DNA of 7,848 nucleotides, taken from Methylophilaceae bacterium (GTDB lineage Bacteria > Pseudomonadota > Gammaproteobacteria > Burkholderiales > Methylophilaceae). The stretch is taken from assembly GCA_009926525.1 (NCBI GenBank), contig RFOR01000029.1, positions 1 through 7,848 on the forward strand, in the 5' to 3' direction. Position 1 is the first letter of the stretch. Every line of letters begins with the position of its first letter. The position numbers were made by a program, and so were the translations under genes. Of this stretch, positions 1 to 6,727 are shown one piece after another. A model generated the notes under the pieces. The model was not told the DNA's origin, ran no database searches, and was given only the letters and a program-made list of their open reading frames with translations.

Positions 1-180
1 AAAATACGCGAACATAGCTTGCAGAAATTGCCTTATTTGCTAGTGGCAGGTGAGCGAGAAATGCAAAGCGGACAAGTGGCCGTGCGTACCAGAAAAGGCG
101 AAGACCTAGGTTCTATGCCAATGCAAGCGTTTATAGAACTCTTGCAAGGCGAGGTAAAAGCTAAAGGTAGCGCGGCTTAG
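1..180 (+). CDS. thrS: Threonyl-tRNA synthetase, C-terminal 59 residues (5' end outside window)
   Basis: Reading frame 1 is open from the left edge to the TAG at 178-180 and encodes the last 59 residues of threonyl-tRNA synthetase, the cytoplasmic class II enzyme that charges tRNA-Thr. The visible part is the end of the C-terminal anticodon-binding domain. Its core resembles the E. coli ThrS end closely: the segments [32 protein letters not shown] and a final amphipathic helix ([10 protein letters not shown]) follow in the family order. The catalytic and editing domains lie upstream and cannot be judged. The order thrS-infC-rpmI-rplT-pheS-pheT-ihfA is a well-known proteobacterial arrangement, which supports the call. 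No terminator is seen between thrS and infC, so read-through into infC is likely; in E. coli additional infC promoters lie inside thrS. Confidence 0.95.
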   Translation, partial: KIREHSLQKLPYLLVAGEREMQSGQVAVRTRKGEDLGSMPMQAFIELLQGEVKAKGSAA

Positions 181-193
181 TATTTTATAAAGA

Positions 194-207
194 CGCTCAA
201 TAGAGCG
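194..207 (+). promoter_or_regulatory. Short hairpin in the thrS-infC leader
   Basis: CGCTC (194-198) pairs with GAGCG (203-207) around an AATA tetraloop, giving a 5-bp GC-rich stem. It ends 10 bases before the infC Shine-Dalgarno. The sequence after it is CGAAAATTTT, which is too weak a T-run for a convincing terminator. It may shape the translation initiation region of infC or mark an RNA-processing site. The structure is visible; the role is inference. Confidence 0.4.
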
Positions 208-217
208 CGAAAATTTT

Positions 218-232
218 GGAGAATTTGCGATA
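218..232 (+). promoter_or_regulatory. infC ribosome binding site that decides an ATA start
   Basis: GGAGAA at 218-223 is a strong Shine-Dalgarno. Six bases later, at 230-232, lies the in-frame codon ATA followed by GCT CAA GAC AAA. No ATG, GTG or TTG sits at a workable distance: the first in-frame TTG is at 287, already inside the conserved N-terminal domain of IF3. In-frame TAA at 188 closes the frame upstream. The ATA is therefore the best-supported initiation codon. Confidence 0.75.
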
Positions 233-754
233 GCTCAAGACAAAGAAGTAAGAATCAACGGTGACATTACAGCACAAGAGATTCGTTTGGTAGGCGTGGA
301 TAATGAGCCGCTCGGTATTGTTTCATTGAGCGAAGCTCTGGCTAAAGCTGAAGAGATTGATATCGATTTGGTAGAAATCGCACCGCAAGCAAGCCCGCCA
401 GTGTGTCGTTTGATGGATTATGGTAAGTTTAAATACGCCGAAAGCAAACGTCAGCACGAAGCTCGTCTTAAGCAAAAGCAGGTTCAAGTAAAAGAAATTA
501 AGTTCCGCCCAGGGACGGATGATGGCGATTACAACATCAAAGTGCGGAATATTATTAAGTTTATTCAAGACGGCGATAAAGCAAAGATTACTTTGCGTTT
601 TAGAGGTCGTGAAATTACACATCAAGAACTCGGCTTGGCCTTGTTGAAGCGTGTTGAAGCAGACTTGAAAGAATATGCAGTGGTTGAGCAATTCCCTAAG
701 ATGGAAGGCCGCCAAATGGTGATGGTGTTATCACCGCTTAAAAAGGCTAAGTAG
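230..754 (+). CDS. infC: Translation initiation factor IF-3, probable ATA start
   Basis: IF3 binds the 30S ribosomal subunit, prevents premature 50S joining and checks the start codon and initiator tRNA. Starting at ATA 230 gives 174 residues, a normal length for IF3. The N-terminal domain (about 1-75) opens with [12 protein letters not shown], the usual RINGxI region, and contains ENEP-like, LGIVSL and [12 protein letters not shown] signatures. A Lys/Gln-rich linker (about 75-90) follows. The C-terminal domain has [15 protein letters not shown], the [15 protein letters not shown] core and an [14 protein letters not shown] tail. Starting instead at the TTG at 287 (residue 20) would remove conserved N-terminal residues and has no ribosome site. 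E. coli infC uses AUU and IF3 represses its own synthesis by rejecting that codon; the ATA here suggests the same logic. The gene sits 49 bases after thrS and 119 before rpmI. Confidence 0.95.
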   Translation: MAQDKEVRINGDITAQEIRLVGVDNEPLGIVSLSEALAKAEEIDIDLVEIAPQASPPVCRLMDYGKFKYAESKRQHEARLKQKQVQVKEIKFRPGTDDGDYNIKVRNIIKFIQDGDKAKITLRFRGREITHQELGLALLKRVEADLKEYAVVEQFPKMEGRQMVMVLSPLKKAK

Positions 755-814
755 TTTAGCTTTAAAGAATACAAACGCACGAAAGTGGGTTTTAAAGAAG
801 TAGTACCAAGCTGT

Positions 815-851
815 AGCGTCGCGGCCAAAGGCATGCCCGAACGCTCTTTTT
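815..851 (+). promoter_or_regulatory. Leader hairpin plus T-run before rpmI, possible L20 control element
   Basis: The 119-base gap between infC and rpmI holds no gene. AGCGT (815-819) can pair with ACGCT (841-845), enclosing a GC-rich interior that can form a small GCC/GGC stem (824-826 with 830-832) and contains the palindrome GGCATGCC. The outer stem is followed by CTTTTT (846-851). This resembles a weak intrinsic terminator or attenuator, or the folded region that L20 binds. In E. coli, L20 represses rpmI-rplT through an RNA structure in this same interval. Whether this RNA is an L20 site is inference from position. Confidence 0.4.
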
Positions 852-873
852 AATGTTCCTTTAGGAGAAAAAA

Positions 874-1071
874 ATGCCAAAAATGAAGACCAAGAGCGGC
901 GCTAAAAAGCGCTTTAAGTTCTTAGGTAATGGCAAGGTAAAGCGTACCCATTCGCACCTTCGTCATATCCTGACTAAGAAGACCACCAAGCAAAAGCGTA
1001 AACTACGCGGCACGGCGATCGTTTCCCCAACTGATGTCAAGCGCGTCCGCGCAATGATGCCAACACAATAA
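874..1071 (+). CDS. rpmI: 50S ribosomal protein L35
   Basis: This 65-residue, strongly basic protein is bacterial L35 (bL35), a component of the large ribosomal subunit. It starts [15 protein letters not shown] and contains the family signatures SGAKKRFK, the [16 protein letters not shown] segment, and KRKLRGT followed by a C-terminal [14 protein letters not shown] helix. Length and order match the family. AGGAG at 863-867 lies six bases before the ATG, a strong ribosome binding site. The stop TAA (1069-1071) overlaps the Shine-Dalgarno of rplT, so the two cistrons are tightly linked and likely translated in a coupled way. Expression of both is probably controlled together from the infC-rpmI gap. 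Confidence 0.97.
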   Translation: MPKMKTKSGAKKRFKFLGNGKVKRTHSHLRHILTKKTTKQKRKLRGTAIVSPTDVKRVRAMMPTQ

Positions 1072-1082
1072 GGAGATAGATT

Positions 1083-1442
1083 ATGCCTAGAGTCAAACGT
1101 GGTGTCATAGCTCGCGCTCGTCACAAAAAAGTTTTAAACGCTGCCAAGGGTTACCGCGGTCGTCGTAAAAACGTTTACCGTGTTGCTAAGCAAGCGGTAA
1201 TGAAGGCTGGTCAATACGCTTATCGTGACCGTCGTCAAAAGAAACGTCAATTCCGTACATTGTGGATCGCTCGTATTAACGCAGGTTCACGTGAATGTGG
1301 TTTGACATACAGCCGTTTCATGAATGGTTTGAAGAAAGCCGCGATTGAAGTGGATCGTAAAGTATTAGCTGACTTAGCAGTGTTTGATAAACCAGCATTT
1401 GCAAAATTCGTTGAATTAGCAAAAGCTGGCCTCACAGCTTAG
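1083..1442 (+). CDS. rplT: 50S ribosomal protein L20
   Basis: The 119-residue basic product is L20 (bL20), an early 23S rRNA-binding protein needed for 50S assembly and, in several bacteria, the autogenous repressor of the rpmI-rplT message. The N-terminal extension ([18 protein letters not shown], then [13 protein letters not shown]) is the characteristic long basic helix that threads into rRNA. The globular C-terminal half has [24 protein letters not shown] and a [14 protein letters not shown] segment, all in family order. AAGGAG at 1070-1075 overlaps the rpmI stop and gives a good ribosome site. A strong terminator-like hairpin begins 14 bases after the TAG stop. The stop codon itself follows directly on a second small hairpin at the end of the gene (1423-1440). 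Confidence 0.97.
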   Translation: MPRVKRGVIARARHKKVLNAAKGYRGRRKNVYRVAKQAVMKAGQYAYRDRRQKKRQFRTLWIARINAGSRECGLTYSRFMNGLKKAAIEVDRKVLADLAVFDKPAFAKFVELAKAGLTA

Positions 1443-1446
1443 TTAG

Positions 1447-2607
<1,161 letters not shown>

Positions 2608-2609
2608 AT

Positions 2610-4964
2610 ATGCAATTTTCTGAACAATGGTTACGTGAGTACACCAACCCTGCGATTGATACCGAAGCATTAAGCCATTTATTAACGATGGCGGGCTTGG
2701 AAGTTGAAGGTTTAGAAAGCGTTGGTGCTGAGTTTACCAAAGTGGTGATTGCTGAGATTATCAGCGCAGAAAAGCATCCTGATGCGGATCGTTTGCAACT
2801 GCTTAAAGTGAATATTGGCGCTGCTGAGCCACTGCAAATCGTGTGTGGTGCAAGTAATGCCCGCGTTGGTATCAAAGCACCATGCGCTTTGGTTGGTGCT
2901 GTTTTGCCAGGCTTTGAAATCAAACAAGCCAAAGTGCGTGGCGTTGAGTCATTCGGGATGATGTGCTCAGAGAAAGAGCTTGGTTTAGCCTCTGAGAGTG
3001 CAGGCATCTTAGAGTTATCATTAGATGCGCCCATTGGCCAAGATATTCGTGAATTCATGGGCTTAAACGACAAATTATTTACCCTCAAATTAACGCCTAA
3101 CCGAAGCGACTGTTTGAGTCTGGTTGGAATTGCGCGTGAAGTAGCTGCGCTCACGGGTGCTTCGTTAGCCTTGCCTAATGCCGAAGCTGTAAAAGTCACC
3201 ATTAATGATAGTAAAGTGGTCAGCGTGGTTGATAAAGAAGCATGTGCGATTTATTCGGGTCGTTTGGTCCAAGGGGTCAACGCGCAAGCAAACACGCCTA
3301 CTTGGATGGTCCGCCGCTTAGAGCGCAGCGGTTTGCATAGCATCAGCGCCATTGTTGATATCACGAATTATGTATTACTTGAGCTTGGTCAGCCTATGCA
3401 TGCGTTTGACGCGGCGAAATTGTCTGGTGATATTAATGTACGCTGGGCAAGCCAAGGGGAAGAGATTGCTCTACTTAACCAGCAATCAGTGAAGTTAGAT
3501 AAAGACATGTTGGTGATTGCCGATCACAGTGGTGCGATTGCATTTGCGGGCGTGATGGGTGGTGCATCAACTGCAGTTTCAGACAGTACGCAAGATATTT
3601 TCTTAGAAAGCGCATTCTTCACACCTGACACCATTGCTGGCAAAGGTCGTCGTTTCGGCATTAGCACAGACTCATCTTATCGTTTTGAGCGTGGCGTGGA
3701 TTTCAGCAGAACACAGCAAGCATTAGAGCGTGCAACAGCGCTTGTGGTCGAGATATGCGGCGGCCAAGCGGGTCCTGTGACATTAGTTGATGGCACATTG
3801 CCAGTGCGCGTTCCAACTAAGCTTCGTATGGAGAAATTAAATTCAATTTTAGGTATTACGCTTGAAGAGAGCTTAGTCGCTAAATTGTTCGATCAGCTTG
3901 GTTTCGCTTACGACTTAAAAGCAGGGGTGTTTGATGTATCACCGCCTAGCTATCGTTTCGATATCGCGCGTGAAGAGGACTTGATTGAAGAAGTTGCACG
4001 CTTATATGGTTACGACAACATTCCTGCCGTTGCCCCAGTGGCGGATTTACGGATGTTGCCAGACTCCGAAGGCCGCCCAGCGCGCCATGTTTTCCAAGAG
4101 GCCTTGGTCGCGAATGATTACCAAGAGGTTGTGACCTATAGCTTTGTGGATGAAAGCTGGGAGCGCGATTTATTGGCGAATGCCAATCCAATTAAGATAA
4201 AGAATCCAATTGCTAGCAATTTAAGCGTGATGCGCTCATCTATTTGGGGTGGTTTGCTTGATGTGTTGGTTTATAACTTGAATCGTCAACAAACGCGTGT
4301 GCGCTTGTTTGAGATTGGCGCAACATATCATCATGCCGCTAATAGCACTTATGCTGAAACTACCAGCATTTCCGGATTGGCTTATGGTGATGCATTGCCA
4401 GAGCAATGGGGTGAGGTGGCACGCAGTGTTGATTTTTATGATGTAAAAGCCGATGTGGATAACTTAACATTCGGCCGTGCAACATATGTTGCTGCGGAAC
4501 ACCCAGCCTTGCATCCAGGCCAGAGCGCGAAGGTAATCCTTGATGGTAAAGCAATCGGTTGGATTGGCAAGTTACATCCAAAATGGCAACAGCATTATCA
4601 ATTGCCAAAAGGAGTGATGTTGTTTGAGCTTGATTTTTCGGCATTACAACAACGAACAGTGCCAGCTTACTCAGAGGTTTCTAAATTCCCGCCGATTCGT
4701 CGTGACATGGCGATTTTGGTCGATGAGCAGGTTTCAGCCGGCGAATTGTTAAATGCAATGAATGTCGCGAAGCTTGATTTTGTTACGGAAATTGGTTTAT
4801 TCGATGTTTATCGAGGCAAAGGAATTGGAGAAAATCAAAAAAGCTTAGCTTTTTTCGTGCTGATGCAAGACAGTCAGAAGTCATTGGTCGATGCTGACGC
4901 AGATAAAGTTATGGCCGGCCTCTTGAGCATTGTGATGCAACAGTTTGGTGCGCAACTAAGATAA
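2610..4964 (+). CDS. pheT: Phenylalanyl-tRNA synthetase beta subunit
   Basis: The 784-residue product is a full-length PheT, partner of PheS in the (alpha-beta)2 synthetase; it binds tRNA-Phe and hydrolyses mischarged Tyr-tRNA. After the N-terminal helix region there is an OB-fold tRNA-binding domain (about 40-150) with HPDADRLQLLKV at 56-67 and GMMCSEKELG at 116-125. The conserved TPNRSDCLS (162-170) begins the B3/B4 editing domain, which runs to about 390. B5, with the DISPPSYRFDIAREEDLIEE-type segment, and an inactive synthetase-like core follow. The C-terminal ~95 residues (from SKFPPIRRDMAI) are the ferredoxin-fold anticodon-binding domain. Only two bases separate the pheS stop from the ATG, and the ribosome site is weak (GGGCGA inside pheS), which points to translational coupling. 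I saw no frameshift or missing block. Confidence 0.97.
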   Translation: MQFSEQWLREYTNPAIDTEALSHLLTMAGLEVEGLESVGAEFTKVVIAEIISAEKHPDADRLQLLKVNIGAAEPLQIVCGASNARVGIKAPCALVGAVLPGFEIKQAKVRGVESFGMMCSEKELGLASESAGILELSLDAPIGQDIREFMGLNDKLFTLKLTPNRSDCLSLVGIAREVAALTGASLALPNAEAVKVTINDSKVVSVVDKEACAIYSGRLVQGVNAQANTPTWMVRRLERSGLHSISAIVDITNYVLLELGQPMHAFDAAKLSGDINVRWASQGEEIALLNQQSVKLDKDMLVIADHSGAIAFAGVMGGASTAVSDSTQDIFLESAFFTPDTIAGKGRRFGISTDSSYRFERGVDFSRTQQALERATALVVEICGGQAGPVTLVDGTLPVRVPTKLRMEKLNSILGITLEESLVAKLFDQLGFAYDLKAGVFDVSPPSYRFDIAREEDLIEEVARLYGYDNIPAVAPVADLRMLPDSEGRPARHVFQEALVANDYQEVVTYSFVDESWERDLLANANPIKIKNPIASNLSVMRSSIWGGLLDVLVYNLNRQQTRVRLFEIGATYHHAANSTYAETTSISGLAYGDALPEQWGEVARSVDFYDVKADVDNLTFGRATYVAAEHPALHPGQSAKVILDGKAIGWIGKLHPKWQQHYQLPKGVMLFELDFSALQQRTVPAYSEVSKFPPIRRDMAILVDEQVSAGELLNAMNVAKLDFVTEIGLFDVYRGKGIGENQKSLAFFVLMQDSQKSLVDADADKVMAGLLSIVMQQFGAQLR

Positions 4965-4995
4965 GAGTTAAGCTGATTGTTAAAAAACATAAGTA

Positions 4996-5025
4996 TTGTT
5001 AAGTAATGTTAAATTATTGTATGAT
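4996..5025 (+). promoter_or_regulatory. Probable ihfA promoter
   Basis: TTGTTA (4996-5001, 4 of 6 to the -35 consensus) and TATGAT (5020-5025, 5 of 6 to the -10 consensus) are separated by 18 bases, predicting a transcript start near 5032, about 50 bases before the ihfA ATG. A promoter here would let ihfA be expressed apart from pheST. No terminator is visible after pheT, so read-through may add to it. Confidence 0.5.
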
Positions 5026-5037
5026 ATCAATAATTAA
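5025..5037 (+). promoter_or_regulatory. Near-consensus IHF binding site at the ihfA promoter
   Basis: TATCAA-N4-TAA at 5025-5037 matches the IHF consensus WATCAA-N4-TTR at 8 of 9 defined positions and sits in A/T-rich DNA, as IHF sites usually do. It overlaps the end of the -10 element and the predicted start point, so IHF bound here would be expected to repress. E. coli ihfA is negatively autoregulated. The match is visible; the regulation is inference. Confidence 0.35.
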
Positions 5038-5083
5038 CAACAATAAATTTGTATAGAATTCAAGAAAGTAGCAGGAATTTCGC

Positions 5084-5386
5084 ATGACACTCACAAAAGC
5101 AGACATGGCAGAAATGTTATTTGACCAAGTTGGTTTAAATAAGCGTGAAGCTAAAGATATGGTTGAAGCATTTTTCGAAGAGATTCGCATGGCTTTAGAG
5201 TCTGGCGACACAGTTAAGCTATCTGGCTTTGGTAACTTTGAATTGCGTAAAAAATCAGAGCGTCCTGGCCGCAATCCAAAAACAGGGGAAGAAATACCAA
5301 TTACAGCGCGTCGCGTTGTGACGTTTCACGCCAGCCAAAAATTAAAAAGCAAGGTAGAGGAAACGTATGGCGGAGCAAGCGCTTAA
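5084..5386 (+). CDS. ihfA: Integration host factor subunit alpha
   Basis: IHF-alpha pairs with IHF-beta to make a sequence-specific DNA-bending protein of the HU/IHF family, used in transcription control, replication and recombination. The 100-residue product has the family layout: two N-terminal helices (about 3-38), the [11 protein letters not shown] strand (45-55), the DNA-embracing arm [19 protein letters not shown] (59-77) with the intercalating Pro65, and a C-terminal helix. The [14 protein letters not shown] arm together with the [16 protein letters not shown] start is typical of alpha rather than HU. AGGAA (5072-5076) precedes the ATG at a reasonable distance. Its 3' end overlaps the MerR-family gene by 20 bases. 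Position after pheT matches its place in E. coli. A promoter and candidate IHF site lie directly upstream. Confidence 0.97.
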   Translation: MTLTKADMAEMLFDQVGLNKREAKDMVEAFFEEIRMALESGDTVKLSGFGNFELRKKSERPGRNPKTGEEIPITARRVVTFHASQKLKSKVEETYGGASA

Positions 5387-5783
5387 TATCGAGCTTCCAC
5401 CGATCCCTGCAAAACGCTATTTCACGATTGGTGAAGTCAGCGAATTGTGTGGGGTAAAACCTCACGTTTTGCGCTACTGGGAACAGGAATTTACCCAATT
5501 AAGCCCTGTCAAGCGTCGTGGCAACCGACGCTACTACCAGCACCACGAAGTTCTCCTGATACGCCGTATTCGCGCGCTTTTATATGATGATGGTTTTACC
5601 ATTAGCGGCGCACGTAATTTGCTTGATGCAAAAGGTAGATTAAAGTCTGATAAGAATAAAGCGCCAGAAGGCGAAACGGTTGAAGTATTGAACAATGTGC
5701 CATTAACCCAAGACGCAAGTGTTGATGTGCAAGCATTAAGTAATGAGCTAGCTGAAATCTCAGCTATCTTAAAAGTCGATTAA
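5367..5783 (+). CDS. MerR-family helix-turn-helix regulator adjacent to ihfA
   Basis: This 138-residue protein has a MerR-type winged helix-turn-helix at its N-terminus: [13 protein letters not shown] (18-30) then the recognition helix [12 protein letters not shown] (31-42), the wing KRRGNRRYY (49-57) and a second helical pair through [24 protein letters not shown] (63-86). The remaining ~50 residues are variable and acidic. They lack the long dimerisation coil and the metal-binding cysteines of MerR, CueR or SoxR; the only cysteine is Cys28 in the HTH. Ligand and targets are unknown. The ATG lies inside ihfA (20-base overlap), with GAGGA just upstream at 5357-5361, so translation is likely coupled. 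Uncharacterised MerR-like proteins next to ihfA are common in beta- and gammaproteobacteria, which suggests a conserved partnership rather than an acquired gene. Confidence 0.88.
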   Translation: MAEQALNIELPPIPAKRYFTIGEVSELCGVKPHVLRYWEQEFTQLSPVKRRGNRRYYQHHEVLLIRRIRALLYDDGFTISGARNLLDAKGRLKSDKNKAPEGETVEVLNNVPLTQDASVDVQALSNELAEISAILKVD

Positions 5784-5814
5784 CTCCCATTATTAATGCC
5801 CATATAATCTGAGC

Positions 5815-5843
5815 TTCGAACTCATTCATCTTTGAGCTATAAT
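5815..5843 (+). promoter_or_regulatory. Promoter of tRNA-Pro
   Basis: A perfect -10 TATAAT (5838-5843) lies 17 bases after TTCGAA (5815-5820), which matches the -35 consensus at 4 of 6 positions. The following CACGCC is a GC-rich discriminator of the kind seen at stringently controlled stable-RNA promoters. The predicted start near 5850 leaves a ~25-base leader that can form a small GTTGC/GCAAC hairpin (5853-5869) to be removed when the tRNA is processed. Confidence 0.7.
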
Positions 5844-5874
5844 TCACGCCTTGTTGCAAATGCAGCAACCGGTT

Positions 5875-5951
5875 CGGGGCGTAGCGCAGCCTGGTAGCGT
5901 ACTTGTCTGGGGGACAAGGGGTCGCAAGTTCAAATCTTGCCGTTCCGACCA
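5875..5951 (+). tRNA. tRNA-Pro, anticodon GGG
   Basis: The 77-base sequence folds into a complete cloverleaf. The acceptor arm is CGGGGCG (5875-5881) with CGTTCCG (5941-5947), including two G-T pairs. The D-arm has a GCGC/GCGT stem and the loop contains TGGTA. The anticodon stem is CTTGT/ACAAG with loop CTGGGGG, putting GGG at 5909-5911. A five-base variable loop is followed by the T-arm GCAAG-TTCAAAT-CTTGC. The discriminator A and an encoded CCA end at 5951. The anticodon GGG reads CCC and CCU proline codons. The C1-G72 pair fits a tRNA-Pro. It has its own promoter and terminator, so it is probably a single-gene transcript. Confidence 0.97.
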
Positions 5952-5977
5952 ATAAAATCAATACCTTTTAACAATTA

Positions 5978-6000
5978 AACCAGCCGAGTGCTGGTTTTTT
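5978..6000 (+). terminator. Rho-independent terminator after tRNA-Pro
   Basis: AACCAGC (5978-5984) pairs with GCTGGTT (5990-5996) around CGAGT, and the T-run extends from 5995 to 6000. It ends the tRNA transcript on the + strand. In the other direction the tail is only moderately T-rich, so it is a weaker stop for the convergent aldolase gene. The 88 bases between it and that gene hold nothing I can name beyond a weak CAATAA/TTATTG inverted repeat (6025-6050). Confidence 0.85.
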
Positions 6001-6088
6001 ATTACCTATTTCATGGGCAATGGTCAATAAAAGCATATTGTGTATTATTGAAGCCAATTTTTGATGCAACTTTCACGGCCTATCTCAT

Positions 6089-6718
6089 TTATTTCTTCCA
6101 GTTGCCGTAGTCTTTAAACTGTTCTAATACATCTTGCATCTCTTGTGTGCTTAAAATAGGTGGTTCACCAATTTGAAGTGCTCGCCAATATTGCTCGCAT
6201 AGCGTTTCAACTTCTTTTGCAATCTCCAAGCCCTGTTGTAATGTTTTGCCGACCGCAATCATTCCGTGGTTGGCGAGGAGGCAGGCGCGGCGTTCTCTAA
6301 GCGCTTCGATGGCATTGTCTGACAATGACTGCGTACCAAATAGCGCGTAATCTGCACACCGAATACTGTCGCTACCAGCGACGGCAATCATGTAGTGAAA
6401 GGGTGGAATGTCTTTGCGTAAACATGCTAGCGTCGTTGCAAACATGGAGTGAGTATGAATCACCGCGCCAACTTCTGGCATAGCTTGATAAATGTCCCGA
6501 TGAAAGCGCCATTCCGAGGATGGCTTGCCAGCGCTGATTGCTTCGCCATACATATTCATTCCTACCATGCTGTTAGCATTCATTTCATCAATTGGCATAC
6601 CAGATGGGGTAATTAAAAAGCCATCGCCTTGCCGCACGCTGGCGTTACCGGACGTGCCTTGATTTAGTCCTAGGGCTTGGAGTGCTAATGCGCAGTTAAG
6701 AAGTGCTTCACGAGACAT
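6089..6718 (-). CDS. Class II aldolase, FucA/Ald2-like, probable 5-(methylthio)ribulose-1-phosphate aldolase
   Basis: The 209-residue protein belongs to the zinc-dependent class II aldolase/adducin family and looks most like L-fuculose-1-phosphate aldolase. Shared landmarks, four residues offset from E. coli FucA, are LGLNQGTSGN (16-25), a phosphate-binding TPSG loop (37-40), catalytic Glu69 in SSEWRFH, zinc ligands His88 and His90 in HTH and His151 in NHG, and Tyr109 in HYMIA. Tyr204 lies near FucA's C-terminal catalytic tyrosine. The SGKDK and SAETL type motifs of the MtnB dehydratase are absent. It follows mtnA by nine bases, with GAGAAC as ribosome site, so it should share its transcript. 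Next to mtnA the expected reaction is cleavage of 5-methylthioribulose-1-phosphate or 5-deoxyribulose-1-phosphate to DHAP and an aldehyde, as for Ald2/DrdA. A plain fuculose aldolase is possible but no fucose genes are seen. Confidence 0.85.
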   Translation of the reverse strand: MSREALLNCALALQALGLNQGTSGNASVRQGDGFLITPSGMPIDEMNANSMVGMNMYGEAISAGKPSSEWRFHRDIYQAMPEVGAVIHTHSMFATTLACLRKDIPPFHYMIAVAGSDSIRCADYALFGTQSLSDNAIEALRERRACLLANHGMIAVGKTLQQGLEIAKEVETLCEQYWRALQIGEPPILSTQEMQDVLEQFKDYGNWKK

Positions 6719-6727
6719 GTTGTTCTC

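Larger units (their letters stand above)
4976..5040 (+). repeat. Repeated TGTTAA-type words in the pheT-ihfA gap
   Basis: ATTGTTAA occurs at 4976-4983 and 4995-5002, AATGTTAA at 5005-5012, and the reverse complement TTAACAA at 5034-5040. A partial copy (ATTGT) is at 5016-5020. Starts at 4995, 5005 and 5016 are 10-11 bases apart, about one helical turn. The stretch is very AT-rich, so chance recurrence is possible. It flanks and overlaps the probable ihfA promoter. Confidence 0.4.

Noticed and set aside
287..289. TTG as the infC start
   Set aside because: No Shine-Dalgarno at proper spacing, and it would remove the conserved RINGDI region of IF3.
5764..5961. Minus-strand 65-residue open frame over the tRNA-Pro region
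   Set aside because: It is the antisense translation of the tRNA. The [16 protein letters not shown] peptide is a recurrent false protein from antisense tRNA-Pro.
6025..6050. CAATAA/TTATTG inverted repeat as a terminator for the aldolase gene
   Set aside because: Only six A/T-rich pairs with a long loop and no T-run on the minus strand.
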